A stretch of DNA of 64,000 nucleotides, taken from the NCBI RefSeq assembly GCF_029784155.1, contig NC_073693.1, positions 22,728,002 through 22,792,001 on the forward strand. Reading direction: 5' to 3'. This document shows, piece after piece, positions 11,363-24,100 of the stretch (its first letter is position 1; each line of letters opens with the position of its first letter). The notes beneath the pieces were generated by a model. It did no database searches. It had not been told where the DNA came from and saw nothing but the letters and a program-made list of their open reading frames with translations. This DNA comes from Uranotaenia lowii (taxonomy: Eukaryota; Arthropoda; Insecta; Diptera; Culicidae). Position numbers and translations under genes: made by a program.

Positions 11363-12941
11363 TTGGGGATGAATTATTCAATAAGGTGAAAATCCTATAA
11401 AATATGTTTCTTGTTTCGCTTGAATGTAGTGGTCATGCATCAGCTCGATTCTGTGTAGCGTAGTGTACTTCTGGTTTTGGAATTGAAATTCGTTATTTCT
11501 TCATCTTGGAATTCAAATCTGGACTATTTTGTTAAAACTTCAAGGTTTAGAATTAGATGTTCTGTTGAAATCCAAAATTGTTTCAATTTTTTTCTGCGAA
11601 TTTTCAAATAATCGTGTGAACAAGTTATTTTAGTTTAGGGATTTGTTTTTTAGAAAATTTTGAACAAGATAAACGGGTTCTAGATAAGAAACAAAAATCA
11701 AATCGTGAAAATATTAGCATCAAAAATGATTTCTATTCACAGGGTAGTTAGCGATTTTTCGTTTTGGAATTCAAAAGTTTTTTCCGCTTTTTCAGGTATA
11801 AATTATACTCGTTTATAATATAAAATGATGATAAATAAAAATCTTCAAATTGAAGTCCTCAAATTTCTAACAATTGTTTCCTGAAATTGTAAAAACAGTA
11901 AGAAACCATGAAAATAGTCTTTTTGTATCAAATTGACAGGTTTTCATAAATTTTTTGAGCGAATCCAACGAAATTGGCATGTATTCATTGTTTTGCTCCA
12001 CAATTTCAACAATTCTGCAGAAACAAGTCCGGTGAGCTTGATCTTTAAATTATTATATGATTGTTTTGATCCAATGTGAAAATATGAGTTTTTCTAGAAT
12101 GTATATAAAGTTCTAGAAAAAAATTGTATTATTTGTATAGAATTATGTTGAAAAATTCATCGGAACATAATCTTAAATCAACTTGAATAGGGATTTGTCT
12201 CACAAAACTTTTAATCATCAGATAACATAATTTTTTTAATCCAAAGCTATGTTTTAGAAAAATTGTTTTTTTTATACAAAACAATGAATAACTTTAGTAG
12301 TACCCTAGTCATTTGAACTAATGATTCATGAAAATATAGAATATCGTGAATAAAACAGGGCTTAGCTGTAATCGTTTGAATGTAAGATGTTATTTTGTAT
12401 CAGGGTAAAGACCTTAGATTTCGACAGGAGATTTCGTCGCAATTTTTAAAAAAGACATATATTTCAACGTAGGAAACTTTAAGCAAAAATTTATCATAGG
12501 AAGACTGAAAAAAAAACTTGCGATAAAAACTCCTTTCTTCAGGGTAACACAAACGAAATACACAAGAATAACGACGACATTGTATAAAAAATATCTTTCC
12601 CTGGTTAAAAAAGAGATTAGTTTCGTCAGAAAACTGTAACTCTGCTTAAAAATGTCTCACGCTGCCAAAATATTTGCTTTTTGCTTAAAGCAATTCATCT
12701 ATCAGAACCACTGGACCAAATTGTACAAACTTGGTATCATTGAGTCACCAAATGTTTCATGTTTAGTTTTGTCGATTATATTTTCATTATTTAATTCATA
12801 ATATTTGAGCTTTGCTGGTAAGTATAGTGCACTTGCGGAGAGCGAAAGAATTGAATATCTTGTATTGGATCCGCAATTAGTTGAAAAGCGATTCAAACTA
12901 CGTTTGTGTACTAATGAACGAAAATAAGCGTTTATGAGGTC
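11363..12941. other. AT-rich non-coding stretch
   Basis: No gene, inverted-repeat terminus or tandem array can be supported in this stretch. Confidence 0.4.
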
Positions 12942-12943
12942 TA

Positions 12944-13631
12944 CACTCAGAAAAATACTATTATGTATGCCATAAGATTTTCTTATGAAGTGGCGCCATA
13001 AGAGAAATCATTGAAATTCATAAGATTCTCTTATGACGCGAATGAATTCTGAAGATGAACACCTAATCCAATGAGAGTTTGTAGCTTATCATAAGAGGCT
13101 CTTATGGAAACAGAAAGTCAATTCTAATTAGAATAATTTACGATATTTGAAATTGAAAACCTTCACTTTATTGTTTTCCCAATTTCTTTTAATAAAATAA
13201 TGAAGTAGTCATCAGCAGCACAGCAACACCCCGGTTCCAACGAAGTTTTTTTGGCCGCATCCGATTCTTCGAACTTGCGTTTTTTCCTGTCAGCATACTG
13301 AAAAGTAAACAAAAAAAATATTTTAGTTTACTAATATATTAAGCGTTCACATCAAAAACATTTCAAACTTACCAATCAGAAAGATCAAAATGTTAAAGAA
13401 ACCGAATTACCAACAATAGCGAGTGCTTCGTACCGTTAGACAAAAAAAATTGATGGAATGAATGAATGTGTTTATTATATTTTCACAATGCCATTTCTCC
13501 TATTTTTCATAAGATGTTCATATGAAAACTGAAGGAATTTCATAAGACTCTTATGAAATACAATTTTACACTCTAAAAAGCGGTTCATAAGACGCATCTT
13601 ATGAAAATTATAATAAGAATTTGCCTGAGTG
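12944..13631 (-). mobile_element. TA-flanked element with CATAAGA palindrome arrays
   Basis: The ends are inverted repeats beginning CACTCAGAAAAAT (left) and CACTCAGGCAAAT (right, as complement), flanked by TA (12942-12943 and 13632-13633). Near each end are several copies of a CATAAGA-n3/4-TCTTATG palindrome. The centre carries a minus-strand two-exon unit: donor GTAAGT at 13372, acceptor TTTTCAG ending at 13298 (75-bp intron), and AATAAA at 13167-13172. The second exon can encode a basic peptide (YADRKKRKFEESDAAKK). The layout matches the element at 9003-10019, though the palindrome differs. Confidence 0.7.
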
Positions 13632-13633
13632 TA

Positions 13634-14890
13634 TATATAATCTATATTGAAACTGTCAAAACTACTCTTACATTTAAAGATTAATTTTAAAATTTATTTG
13701 AAATTTCGTGAAAATTTTTCAAATATGACAATTTTCCCGATAAGGGGCAGAAATTCAGGGTGACACGATGACATTCCAAAGTTTTTCTCGGTATTCTCGG
13801 TTTTCCCGGTTCGCCAGCTCGTTCAAGCTTTGCAATAATCAATCAATACAAAAGACAGTTTTTTCAGGTTTCAGCAAAAAAAATTGCTTAGTTTTTCCCG
13901 AAGAATAAATCAGACTCTGAATTGTGGAATTGCCAATTGCCAATGGCAATATGAAGAATTTTAACTGTTTTGAATATTTTACCAATTTTGAAAATGTTGA
14001 CAGCTTTGTAAACTTGTAAAATTTTGAAAACATCAACAATTTTAATATATACGTTTGTCTATTAGGACAGTTTCGAGAATTTGGTCGATTTTGGTTGTTT
14101 TTACAATGCATGAATAATTTCCACAATTTCGGTAATTACAAACTACATATGTATATTGATAACGGACACATTTTTTTGAGCATTTTCTACGTTGACCATT
14201 GATAAAATATAACTATGACAGCCATACGTGTAGAAATTTGAACAATCTTCAAAAATGATAGATAGTTCAAACTATTAATTAAATTGTTAGGTATTCTTAA
14301 AATTTGAAACATTATTAAAACTGTCAAAATTTTGTTGATCGTTGGTGATTTGTACGTACTTTCCATTACCTTTAAAGAGAAAGCTATACTAATAAAAAAG
14401 GTTTATAGTTTCAAAGTTTTCTAACTTGTTAAAATAAAACACGCTCTACGAGACTCCGTTCAAGAACACGGCTCAAGATCGAATGATCAATATATTGACT
14501 CTTTTGTTGGATGGAATTACCGAGAACTCATCTTTTATGAATAGATAAATTTACAATCTTATCGGTTAACACCGAATATTGAAATTATCGGGATACGACA
14601 GTTGGGAAGTTGATGAAGAAACCTAAAAGGTAGTTCCTGGAATGGTGTTTGTTTTTCCCCTAGACGAAACAGGAACGCGAAAGACTCTTGTTAGGAGTGG
14701 AACTCCGGTGAAAATGAATCATTCCGGCCTTTTTCTTGTTTGAATCGCTTCAACCTGAAGCATTTGTCATATAACTGCTGCTTCATTTCGTATGTGGTGC
14801 ACGATCGATCGTCAACCCACCCATATCTAATCGTGCGTACCGATTAATGTATTGTGTCCACTAATTTTTTTTCTATTCATCCATTTCCAG
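13634..14890. other. Non-coding upstream region of the claudin-like gene
   Basis: 13750-13830 contains short phrases (CAGGGTGACA, TTTTCCCGGTTCGCC) typical of old transposon remnants. From about 14640 the base composition becomes more balanced. A TTCATCCATTTCCAG acceptor-like sequence ends at 14890, so a 5' UTR exon of the downstream gene probably begins at 14891, with its promoter further upstream and not identified. Confidence 0.4.
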
Positions 14891-15149
14891 CGAACAACTG
14901 ATCAGAATTGACGAAACACCTGCATTAGTTTGTTGCAATCGAGGGTCATCACATTCCAACATTTTTTGTCAACCGTGTGTGCATTATTGCAGCCCATTTT
15001 TGACCATTGACCACACCGGTTCCGGAAGTGCATGGTACTTCCAAAGCCATTCGAAGCACACACGCACCCGAAAATAGTAACAACAGTTGAGGCGTACCTG
15101 ATAACAAAAGCACAACAAATCCACCGCTAAGCGATATGCGCCAGCAGCA

Positions 15150-18100
15150 ATGGCCGGACTTAAGCCGAGCATCTACGCAGTGCTAGTGACGTGTTTGGGA
15201 TTCCTGTGTTTGGTCATCAGTGCGACTGCCGTTGGGGTACCGATCTGGGCATATTACGATGGCGTGGGTAAGTTGTTTTTTTTTGGGAACCAAAAACCCT
15301 CTCTCGCATTCTAATCGGATTAACTGATTGCTCTTTTCTTTAATTTCCAGAGGAACGAGGATACTTTGGACCGTGGAGAAAGTGTCAGACGCTTAACTAT
15401 AGGGAACGATGCGGAGACGTGGGGAGATTCCAACCTTCGGGTGAGTTTGAATATTAGAAGGCTTGCTTCAGAATATGATTATTGTTTGGTAATATTCGGT
15501 TTCAAAACTGAGAGTCGCTTTGAAATCAGTAGATTTATTATAAGGGGCTAACAGATGGCGGCCTTGTTTTTCAGAAGTTTTTTCTCATGGTGAATTTTAG
15601 GTTAAGGAAAACTTTATGATTGACTTTCAATGCTTTAGATATGGGTGTTGACAGATGCTACTATCGTTTAAAGAGATTAAATACCCCAAGCAATAATTTC
15701 TGACTTTGTTTTTAACAGTTTTTTTAAAATTCGAAAGGTTTTGAGAATTTGAAAAGTTTAGTCCATTTGGATTATACACATTACAATTTTTCTTAGTTAT
15801 TTATTTTAATTTTTTTTAATTATTTGACAATTTTTTAATATTTTCAAAAGTGTCCTATTTTCAACCTAGTAATTTTTAGCAATTTGGCATTTTTGTCTCT
15901 ATTGTTCATTTTGAAAATTTCATCAATAGTTGCTATTTTACAAATTTTCTCAATATTGGACTACTCAGTCGATTAGGCTTATTATGACATTTATAATTTT
16001 GGACAACTTTATCTTGTTTTTTGGGTTTGAAAGCCAATGACGGTGTTTTACAAAAGGTTGAAGAAGTATTCGATTTCCTTTTAAACCTCATCCGTTCCTG
16101 ATTTTTTTAGAGTTCCTGGAGTATCAATTTGACACTACTGACTAAAACCGCTATATCTCTCTTATTTCTCAACATTTTTTTACAAATTGTATAGTTTTGG
16201 AAGCCTTGTAATGTAACTCAAATATGTTTCTCAGACATTATTCACCTACAACACTTTAGTTTTTCGTTATTCAAAGTCTAAGTAGAAGAATTCGAAAAAA
16301 CATGTTTCGGGAAAAAGACTGTAGATCAGTTACGGAATGTTAAAAAAATTTCACTTATTGTACAAGAAAGCTGAAGTTAGAAGCTATACGTTGCACACAA
16401 GGATATATGTTTTTGATTTTTTTTAAGATCATGACTACAAAAAATGTAAAAAAGTGGTTTAAAAAACGTGGTTTAAAAAAAAATTGACGATATTTGGCAC
16501 CTTTTTGCATTTTTAGATTGTCAAAATTCGAAACACAGAATTTTTGACGAATTTTCAAAGGTAGCTGTTTTTCGAACTTTTTGTCAATTTGCAATTTCTC
16601 AGATTTTCTAAGACTTAAATTCATCTCTGCACTGGATTTCGAGTATATTAACGCAAGATTTCCGCAATAAATTAATTTTCATCAGAAAGCCAATTTCATA
16701 CGCTGCGATATTACGATAAAAAACGCTGAAAATCGGTTTTGGGACAAGAGAGATATAGTGGTTTTTATACACAAGATAAAAAGAAGAAATAGTTTTGTAT
16801 GGGGATCTCCCTTCCAGAAAAAGTGAGATTCTTGAAACAATACAAACCATCTCCGACCCGAAAAACCCTCGGATATCAAATTTCATTTTATTTCGATCGT
16901 CCGTATATACGTGATGGTATTGCAAAAAAAAAATGCCTCCATTTTTATTAAGATATCTAAGATGTTTAGAAATTGTACTTGGGTGGTCCTAAAAATAATT
17001 ACAAACCGTAAAAATAGAAAAAAAAAATTAAAAATAACAATGTAAAAAAATGAAATAAAAATAGGTGTCAACTCACTATCGCTTTTGTAATTTTTATCAT
17101 TTTTGTCTTTTTGTTATTTTTTATCTTTTTTGTCATCTTTTTAATTATTGTAAATAATAAAAGCATTTTTTTATATTTTTGTTTGATACATGTTTGATGT
17201 TTTCTATGTTTTTCTTTAGTTTCCTGCGTTTTTTATTTTAACAGGGTGGCCACCCAATTTTGATTTTGGATTCCCCGCTTTTTTACAATAAAACAAAGCG
17301 GAAGTAGAAAAGGTGGATTGTGGTAAAATTGGTTCAATTGAAATGGCACATATCGAATAAAGAATGTTTTACGATTCAAAACAATCGCAAATAAGTGACA
17401 AACAACGGTGAATTTACGCAAGGAATCAAGTACGGTGTTCTCGTTGATTTGATCCATACAAGCACAATGATACCAAAATTTGGAATCTTTCCTTACTTTA
17501 TATTTTATATCGGAGACAAATATGTGTAAAAAAGATAGAAAAACTGTGAAACTAAACCTATTTTATCGTGAAATTTTTATACTCCATACTATACTATGAT
17601 GAATTATGATAAGCTAACCTTTTACAATTTTCTCTTAAGTATATGACGAACCTCTTACTTGACTCCATATGTAAACATCGACCCGTAATCAGAGTTACAA
17701 TTTTGTGAATTTTGGTTATTATTTTAACTGTATATAACTTATAATATTATTTATGTGTTGATGGTTGATGATCGCATTTATTTCTAAGACATTCTTTCGT
17801 TCAAACAAAAAGGACATGCAAGCTAAACAGGAGTCTCCATCTTTTAGACCGCAAAAAATTCAAACGGACAAACAACTGGACTAAGTTTTAAAATTTTATC
17901 ATTTTTGATAAGCTTGAAATTTCGAGTTTAATTTTTTAAAACAAAGGTTGAGTGTGAAATTCAAAAATTTTAAAATCCCGACTTCTTCCCGCATTTGCCG
18001 AATGACCCCTTGTTTTTTCCCGGCCACCCTGTTTTTAAGATCACTCTCCCAAATCAAACTAAATTGGCCACTCTATTGAAAAATTACTTCTAGGATGCTT

Positions 18101-21100
18101 TAACATTCAATGGTTTCCATTGCAACATCTTGAAAAGTGGGATAATCTTCAAAAGGAGTCGTTCGCATATGTTTACAAGCTTAAGATACTGGATTTTCGT
18201 GAAATAACACATGGGAATGATTAAAAAAACATTGTTGTCGTTTAAAGATTAAAAAAAATAAGGCCAAATTTATTTAAGCTTTCTAAAAAATTGAGGGTTT
18301 AAAATGTTTTTTCGCGATAGGGTGAATAAGCATTCAAGAGAAATTATTTAAAAATTCCATTAATACAAACCTCATAACTATTATTTTTTTCAATTAAATG
18401 AAAATGATAAACACAGTAAATAATCCCAATCCAAACTTTGAAAAGACTAACAAAACTTACAAAGCTCACATGGCCAAATTTGTTATAAAAGATGAATACA
18501 AAGCTTTCAAAATTTTGAAAGTGAAACGACTCATTTTGATTGTTTATTAAGATTGCCCGGTTTTATCCGGGTTTGCTGACCTACCAAACTAGCTGACCCG
18601 GTAAACTTCGTTTTACCTATAACTTAAAAAATCGTTGGAAAATGTTGAACTTCATTTACACCACCTTTAACTTTTTCATTTTCATGAAAATCGTCATAAC
18701 ATTGTTCGGGTTGTGTCGCATTTTAAGTTGTTTTTGTATGGAAGCCCCCTTCCAGAAAAAGTGAGGTTCTCGAAACTATTAAACAAACCATCTCTGACCC
18801 AAAAAACCCTTGGATACCAAATTTCACTTAATTCCGACTGTCCGTTTAAACGATGCGCGGGCCTATGGGGGGAGGGGGGGTGATTATCGGGGTGATCAAC
18901 CACCCTCCCCCCCTCAATCGGCACAGAACCGTTACAAAATGATCGAAATTCTATAAAAACTTAACTTTTTCTAGTAGATGAGCTTTTAAATTTTCAAAAC
19001 ATCTCCACTCCATGGGAGTGTTTATTTATCACTTAAAGGCTCTAGATTGAAAAAAAATCGGACCACCAGACTCAAGCAGCTGTAACTTGCAATTCCCTGG
19101 ACCGAAACATCTTTAGTCAAATTATTTAGAGTGTGACTTTGAATTTTCTATGTAGGGATTACTTTTTTTTTATTGTTACTAATTTCCTTTACATGCCTTA
19201 ATTTACATGAGCAAATGGTAAAAGATTTAGTATTTTTTTTCAAATTCTGAGATTCTGAATTCTTCATTTTGTTTGGAATAACAAATTTGAAAAAGTCAAA
19301 TGGGGGAAAGGTGAATATGGATACAACACTGAAATAGATGAAATATTTTTCTGTTGACGTCATACATTTATTGCCTTCACCATGCAGTTTCTTTTTTATT
19401 CGCTGAGATAGAAAAAAAAACAAAATAATCCTCAATTTTCGAAGTGATGGAAAGTGTTAGAGAAACATGAGGTATCAAAGAAAGAAAGAACGTAAGCCGT
19501 AAATATTATGAATTTTTCGAAAAAGATACAACGGCTCACCGGTAGGACCCGCAATCTCTGCTTCAGTACAACGGCGCGTTAGCCCTCAATGTACGGAATC
19601 ATTTGATTTACAGTTTTCTTTAATTTTAAGACATGGCCTTCAAATGTTAAATTGTTTTATAGTAAAGAAATTTTCCAGTAGGCACTTAAGAAACGTATGA
19701 CTTCAATTGGCAGTCTTACTTTCTAATCATTCTGTTTAAAATAGTCACCAATATTTTACAAAACAAATTCAATCGTGATATAGGGGAGATGGGGGCATAA
19801 TGGCCACCTTTAGCAAAACGCTTATTTAACCATAGAGAACAGCTGTAATATGTGAATAACATCATTGTTTCGTGTTCAGACACTCAAATAGTCTATGGCC
19901 TAATTGGATGAAACTTGAAAAAGTAGATAAAAACGTTTAAAAATGCATTTTGAAGAATTTTGCCGAAAGATGAAAACCAGGCACTGTAGAGGCATAATGA
20001 GAAACCCCCCGAGGCAGTATGAGCACCATTAATGAAGGCATAATGAGCGTTTTCTGCCGAATCTAGCAGCGAATTCGACTCGATGAAGTCAACTGACTAA
20101 TAGAGCTACAGCTTGATTTGCATCGTCTGACGATTTGGCCTATTGGTAAGGTGTCTGAGAGGTAATCAGTGGGCTCGAGTGCGATTCCTGGTCGAGGTGA
20201 TTTTTTTTTCATTTATCATTCATGATCATGATTGCACTAAACGGTGAGGCGTAGATTCATCAAACAAAGCAATAACAGAATAATCTAGGTATGTTTGTAG
20301 AATTTAAAGAATGAACACATGCTCATACATTATGTTTCTGGTGTTTTGTTTGACAGATGATGCTTGGATGCTATTAGCCGTATAATATAACAATAAAAAA
20401 ATCAATCATGAATGGTATGTGCAAAACAAAATCCCCTCGAACAGGAATCGAACTCGAGTCTACTGATTACCTCTCCGACACCTTACCAATAGGCCAAATC
20501 GACAGACGAAACAAGTCAAGGAGTAGCTCTATTATTCAGTTGACTTCATCGAGTTGAATTCGCTGCTAGATTATACAGCAGAAAATGCTCATTATGCCTT
20601 CATTGATAGTGCTCTGTTCGCCTCTAATGAACAAATTAAAATAAAAACGCGTTTTAAAATTGATTAAAGTAAAAAAATCAAAAATTTTATGATGTTGAAA
20701 ATTGAGAACTATGTGTAGATCATGTTGCAGTGCGTACATTTCAGATCAAGATGATTTAAAGGTCATAAAAGCTTATTTGGTGGTGCTCAAAAATTATAAT
20801 ATTTTTGTCACTTGAGAACCTAGCTGGTTATTATTTAATATTTCTGTAAATATGAAAAGAATATTTCTATTTTGGTGAAAAATTAACACTATAGGTAGTA
20901 CGAAACAAGTCCTTATGAAAATTTGTTTAAGAAAATACGTACTTATGTAGAAAAAAGGAGTGCTCATTATGCCCTGGGTGCTCGTTATGCCCTTATCTCC
21001 CCTAATATACAACAAGTGTTGATGCTGCATGAAATCGATTTTTAATGAAGTTTCGGGTAATGGAGGGTTCCTAATTAGGATTTTTTTTATTTTAAATTAT

Positions 21101-24100
21101 TAAAATCGAAGAAAAATCATCAATTCACAATCAAGAAAAAACATTTTAATAGAACTTTACTTTAAGAATGAAAAGCATATACGTATCTGAAATTCAAATA
21201 CAAATAAGAATTTCGAATTCCGTATTTTTCTTTTGTTTACAGTCGGTTTATTGAGAATTACTAAGCTTTACAAAGTCATATCAGATGTTTAGAGAGTAAA
21301 GCTAAACTCATTCCAAAATCTAATGCAGTGCTATTTTCACTTGCGTTAACAAGGAATTCATGATAACATTGCAAAATAAGAATTGAGGTTCTTAATCACA
21401 GTAAAGATTCCCTTGCACGAATATTTACCATCATTCAAATATGAATTATGAAACTATTTTATGAAATTCTAAAATACAAATTTAATTTTTAGATCCGATT
21501 TAATTTAATTCTTTCTTGAAATCTACCTAAATCTAAAAAAAAACAAAAAAAAAAGAAATCTACCCTCGGAACAAGATTATCTAGACAAAATCTTTATAGT
21601 TTTTTTCCGAGCAATTTGTCGCTTTATGGCATTCTCCCCTATAATCTGTATCGTCGAATGAATAAATGGTAATGAATAGTTTAGAAATAATTTTTTGTTG
21701 TTCATGTAGGTTAGTTACTTCATCAGTTAACATTGAGCGATTCAACTCTAAACTGAATAGCTTTCAAATTACTAAACGTCACAAAACTAGAAGTGAGAGA
21801 CAGAATCTGACAAAAAAAATCGAGTTAAGGACATACCTCTGTTGTTTCACAACGGTTTTATAGTATTCCTGTTGTTGGGCCTTTTTATCTTAGTATTTTT
21901 TTTAATTAAAAAAAAAACAAACGATAGTTTAAGTTTGGGGATAAAAAGCAAGAATATTTAGGCGACTAAAACATTCTCGTTTTTACCCGTTGCAATGCAA
22001 GTATGCATTATGGTCTCCGATTCACTTGTGAAATTGGTTTTGGAGTAAACATGAAGACAACCATTTGCTTTAAAGAGGTAGAGGTCAACGAAGCTAGTCC
22101 CGGATAACTTTTGCCAACTACAGGACACGGAAGACCCAGGAGGAAGAAGGTATTTCTTTACACTTATCGACTTGTTCAGCTCTAACACAAACCTGGACTT
22201 TCTAAAAAACAGATCCGAGACATTGGAAGCTGTCCAGGATTCCATCTGTGAGATGAAGACGTATTTCGACATGGCCCCGGGCGATGGTAAGGACCTCACC
22301 ATCCGTCGGACCCATCAAAGTAGCGAGTATCAACGGCATGCGTTAGGCAAATTCCTAAAGCGAAAGAACCGTTCGTTGGCTGAGATGGCAAGGTTATTTG
22401 ATCTGGAAGCAGGTATAAAGTATCGATACAGGGGTCGATACATTTGTCTCCAACATTAAAATCTGAAAAGACCAGACCCTGTCAACGAATGGGCTTAACC
22501 CAAATTTAACGACACAATGGAGCATTGCTGAAGACGACTAAATGGCCGAACATGATGGTCCAGAATGTACACAATATGGAGGATCTATCCTATCTTGAGG
22601 AAGAGCCACCAGAACCTTGGCGTTCAGGATGGTTTTCGAAAGAATGTCCTCCGAAGCGATTACCAGAGGATGTGGTCTACGTTGAGTACGTTACCTACCG
22701 TGAAAAAGACACTGGGAAAGGGAAGGAAAATGGGGTTTGGATGACGATCCGGTACAAAGCTTGTCTCATGACACTTAGCTGCCATAGGGCTGACAAAATT
22801 AGGCCAAAGAGTGACCCAATTAGGGTAACTGCTTGCTGTTGATACCTTATTTTGGTCTCAGCTGTGGATTTATAATTTTGGCTACCCGAATGATACCTAA
22901 TTTTGGTTTCGCGGAAAAACCGAAACACACCTAATTGAGGTCACATTTGCTATCGATTTGGGCATCAAAGTCTGCTCTGTTTCACAAACTCTCCTTTAGA
23001 AATGTCTTAGTTGAGATTTCAAAATCATAAGCCTTTTTACATAAAAATCCCGGAAAAAATAAGCCTTTTTATATTGAAAATTTTATTTGTCAATAATTTT
23101 TTATCCATTTTTCCCATATTGGTAGATACACAATGATGGATCAAAATAATATCACTTAAAACTGAATAATTTAGCACTGTATGTAACATTAGAAAAAAAC
23201 GATTCCTAATCCCAATCAAAGTTGTTAGCTGTGAACGAATTGATCATGTTGAAGGCCCACTTGGGCTGATCCCGTGGCACCATGTGCCCCGCATCGCGGA
23301 TCAGTACTTCGCGTAGATTGTTGGCTACCTTGTAGTACCCAGCTACCTCGTTGTCAACGCGGAAAATGTACCGCTTGGCCGTTTTGTACACATCGGCACC
23401 GTCGAACGGTAGCTTCTGTAGATAGTTGATCATCATCGGATAGGCGCAAATGATGTCCAGCTGCCCGTTGTAGATCAACATCCTATAATGGGCTAGTAGT
23501 TCCACTATCCATGGGGCAACCGAATCTAGGATGTCATGTTCGAGATATTTCTCGACCTTGTTCTCGCTGTCCAAATCGTGGAAAGGTTGGTCACCGACGT
23601 GGATGGCCTTGCGAGTTTCCGGGAGTTTAAGGAATCCTAACAGGAAGAGTTCGTCTTTCGGGTCTTCCGAGGTTCGCAGGTAGTTATAGTAGGTGTCGAA
23701 ACCGGAAACGTTCTTGAAATAGGACGATCCCGTCGCATCGCCGTCCATGAGATCATCCATAATCTTGAAGGCACACTAATAGTCGTTGTTCTGGACACAA
23801 TCAACAGCAGCCGCCTCTTGCTGGTCGAAACGATCTTTGGCGTTCGAATCTATCAGACCCAGCTGGTAGAGGTAATCGCCGTAATTAATTTGGTTCATCG
23901 GATCGCTGTACCCATTCCCAATGGCTAGCCCCTGGAGGTTAATTTTCAGCTTAGCGGTTGGATTCTTCTGATGAATGGTGTATCCGATAGCCGGAACATA
24001 TTTGCCAGCATATGACTCACCGCTGGCGTAGAATGGATTTTTCTGAAGATACGGAAACATTTGGAAAAATTGAACCAACGCTTGGTACAGGTTCTCTCCA

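Noticed and set aside
22172..22842. A host gene inside intron 2 of the claudin-like gene
   Set aside because: Frames break repeatedly, no splice sites join them sensibly and no family is recognised.
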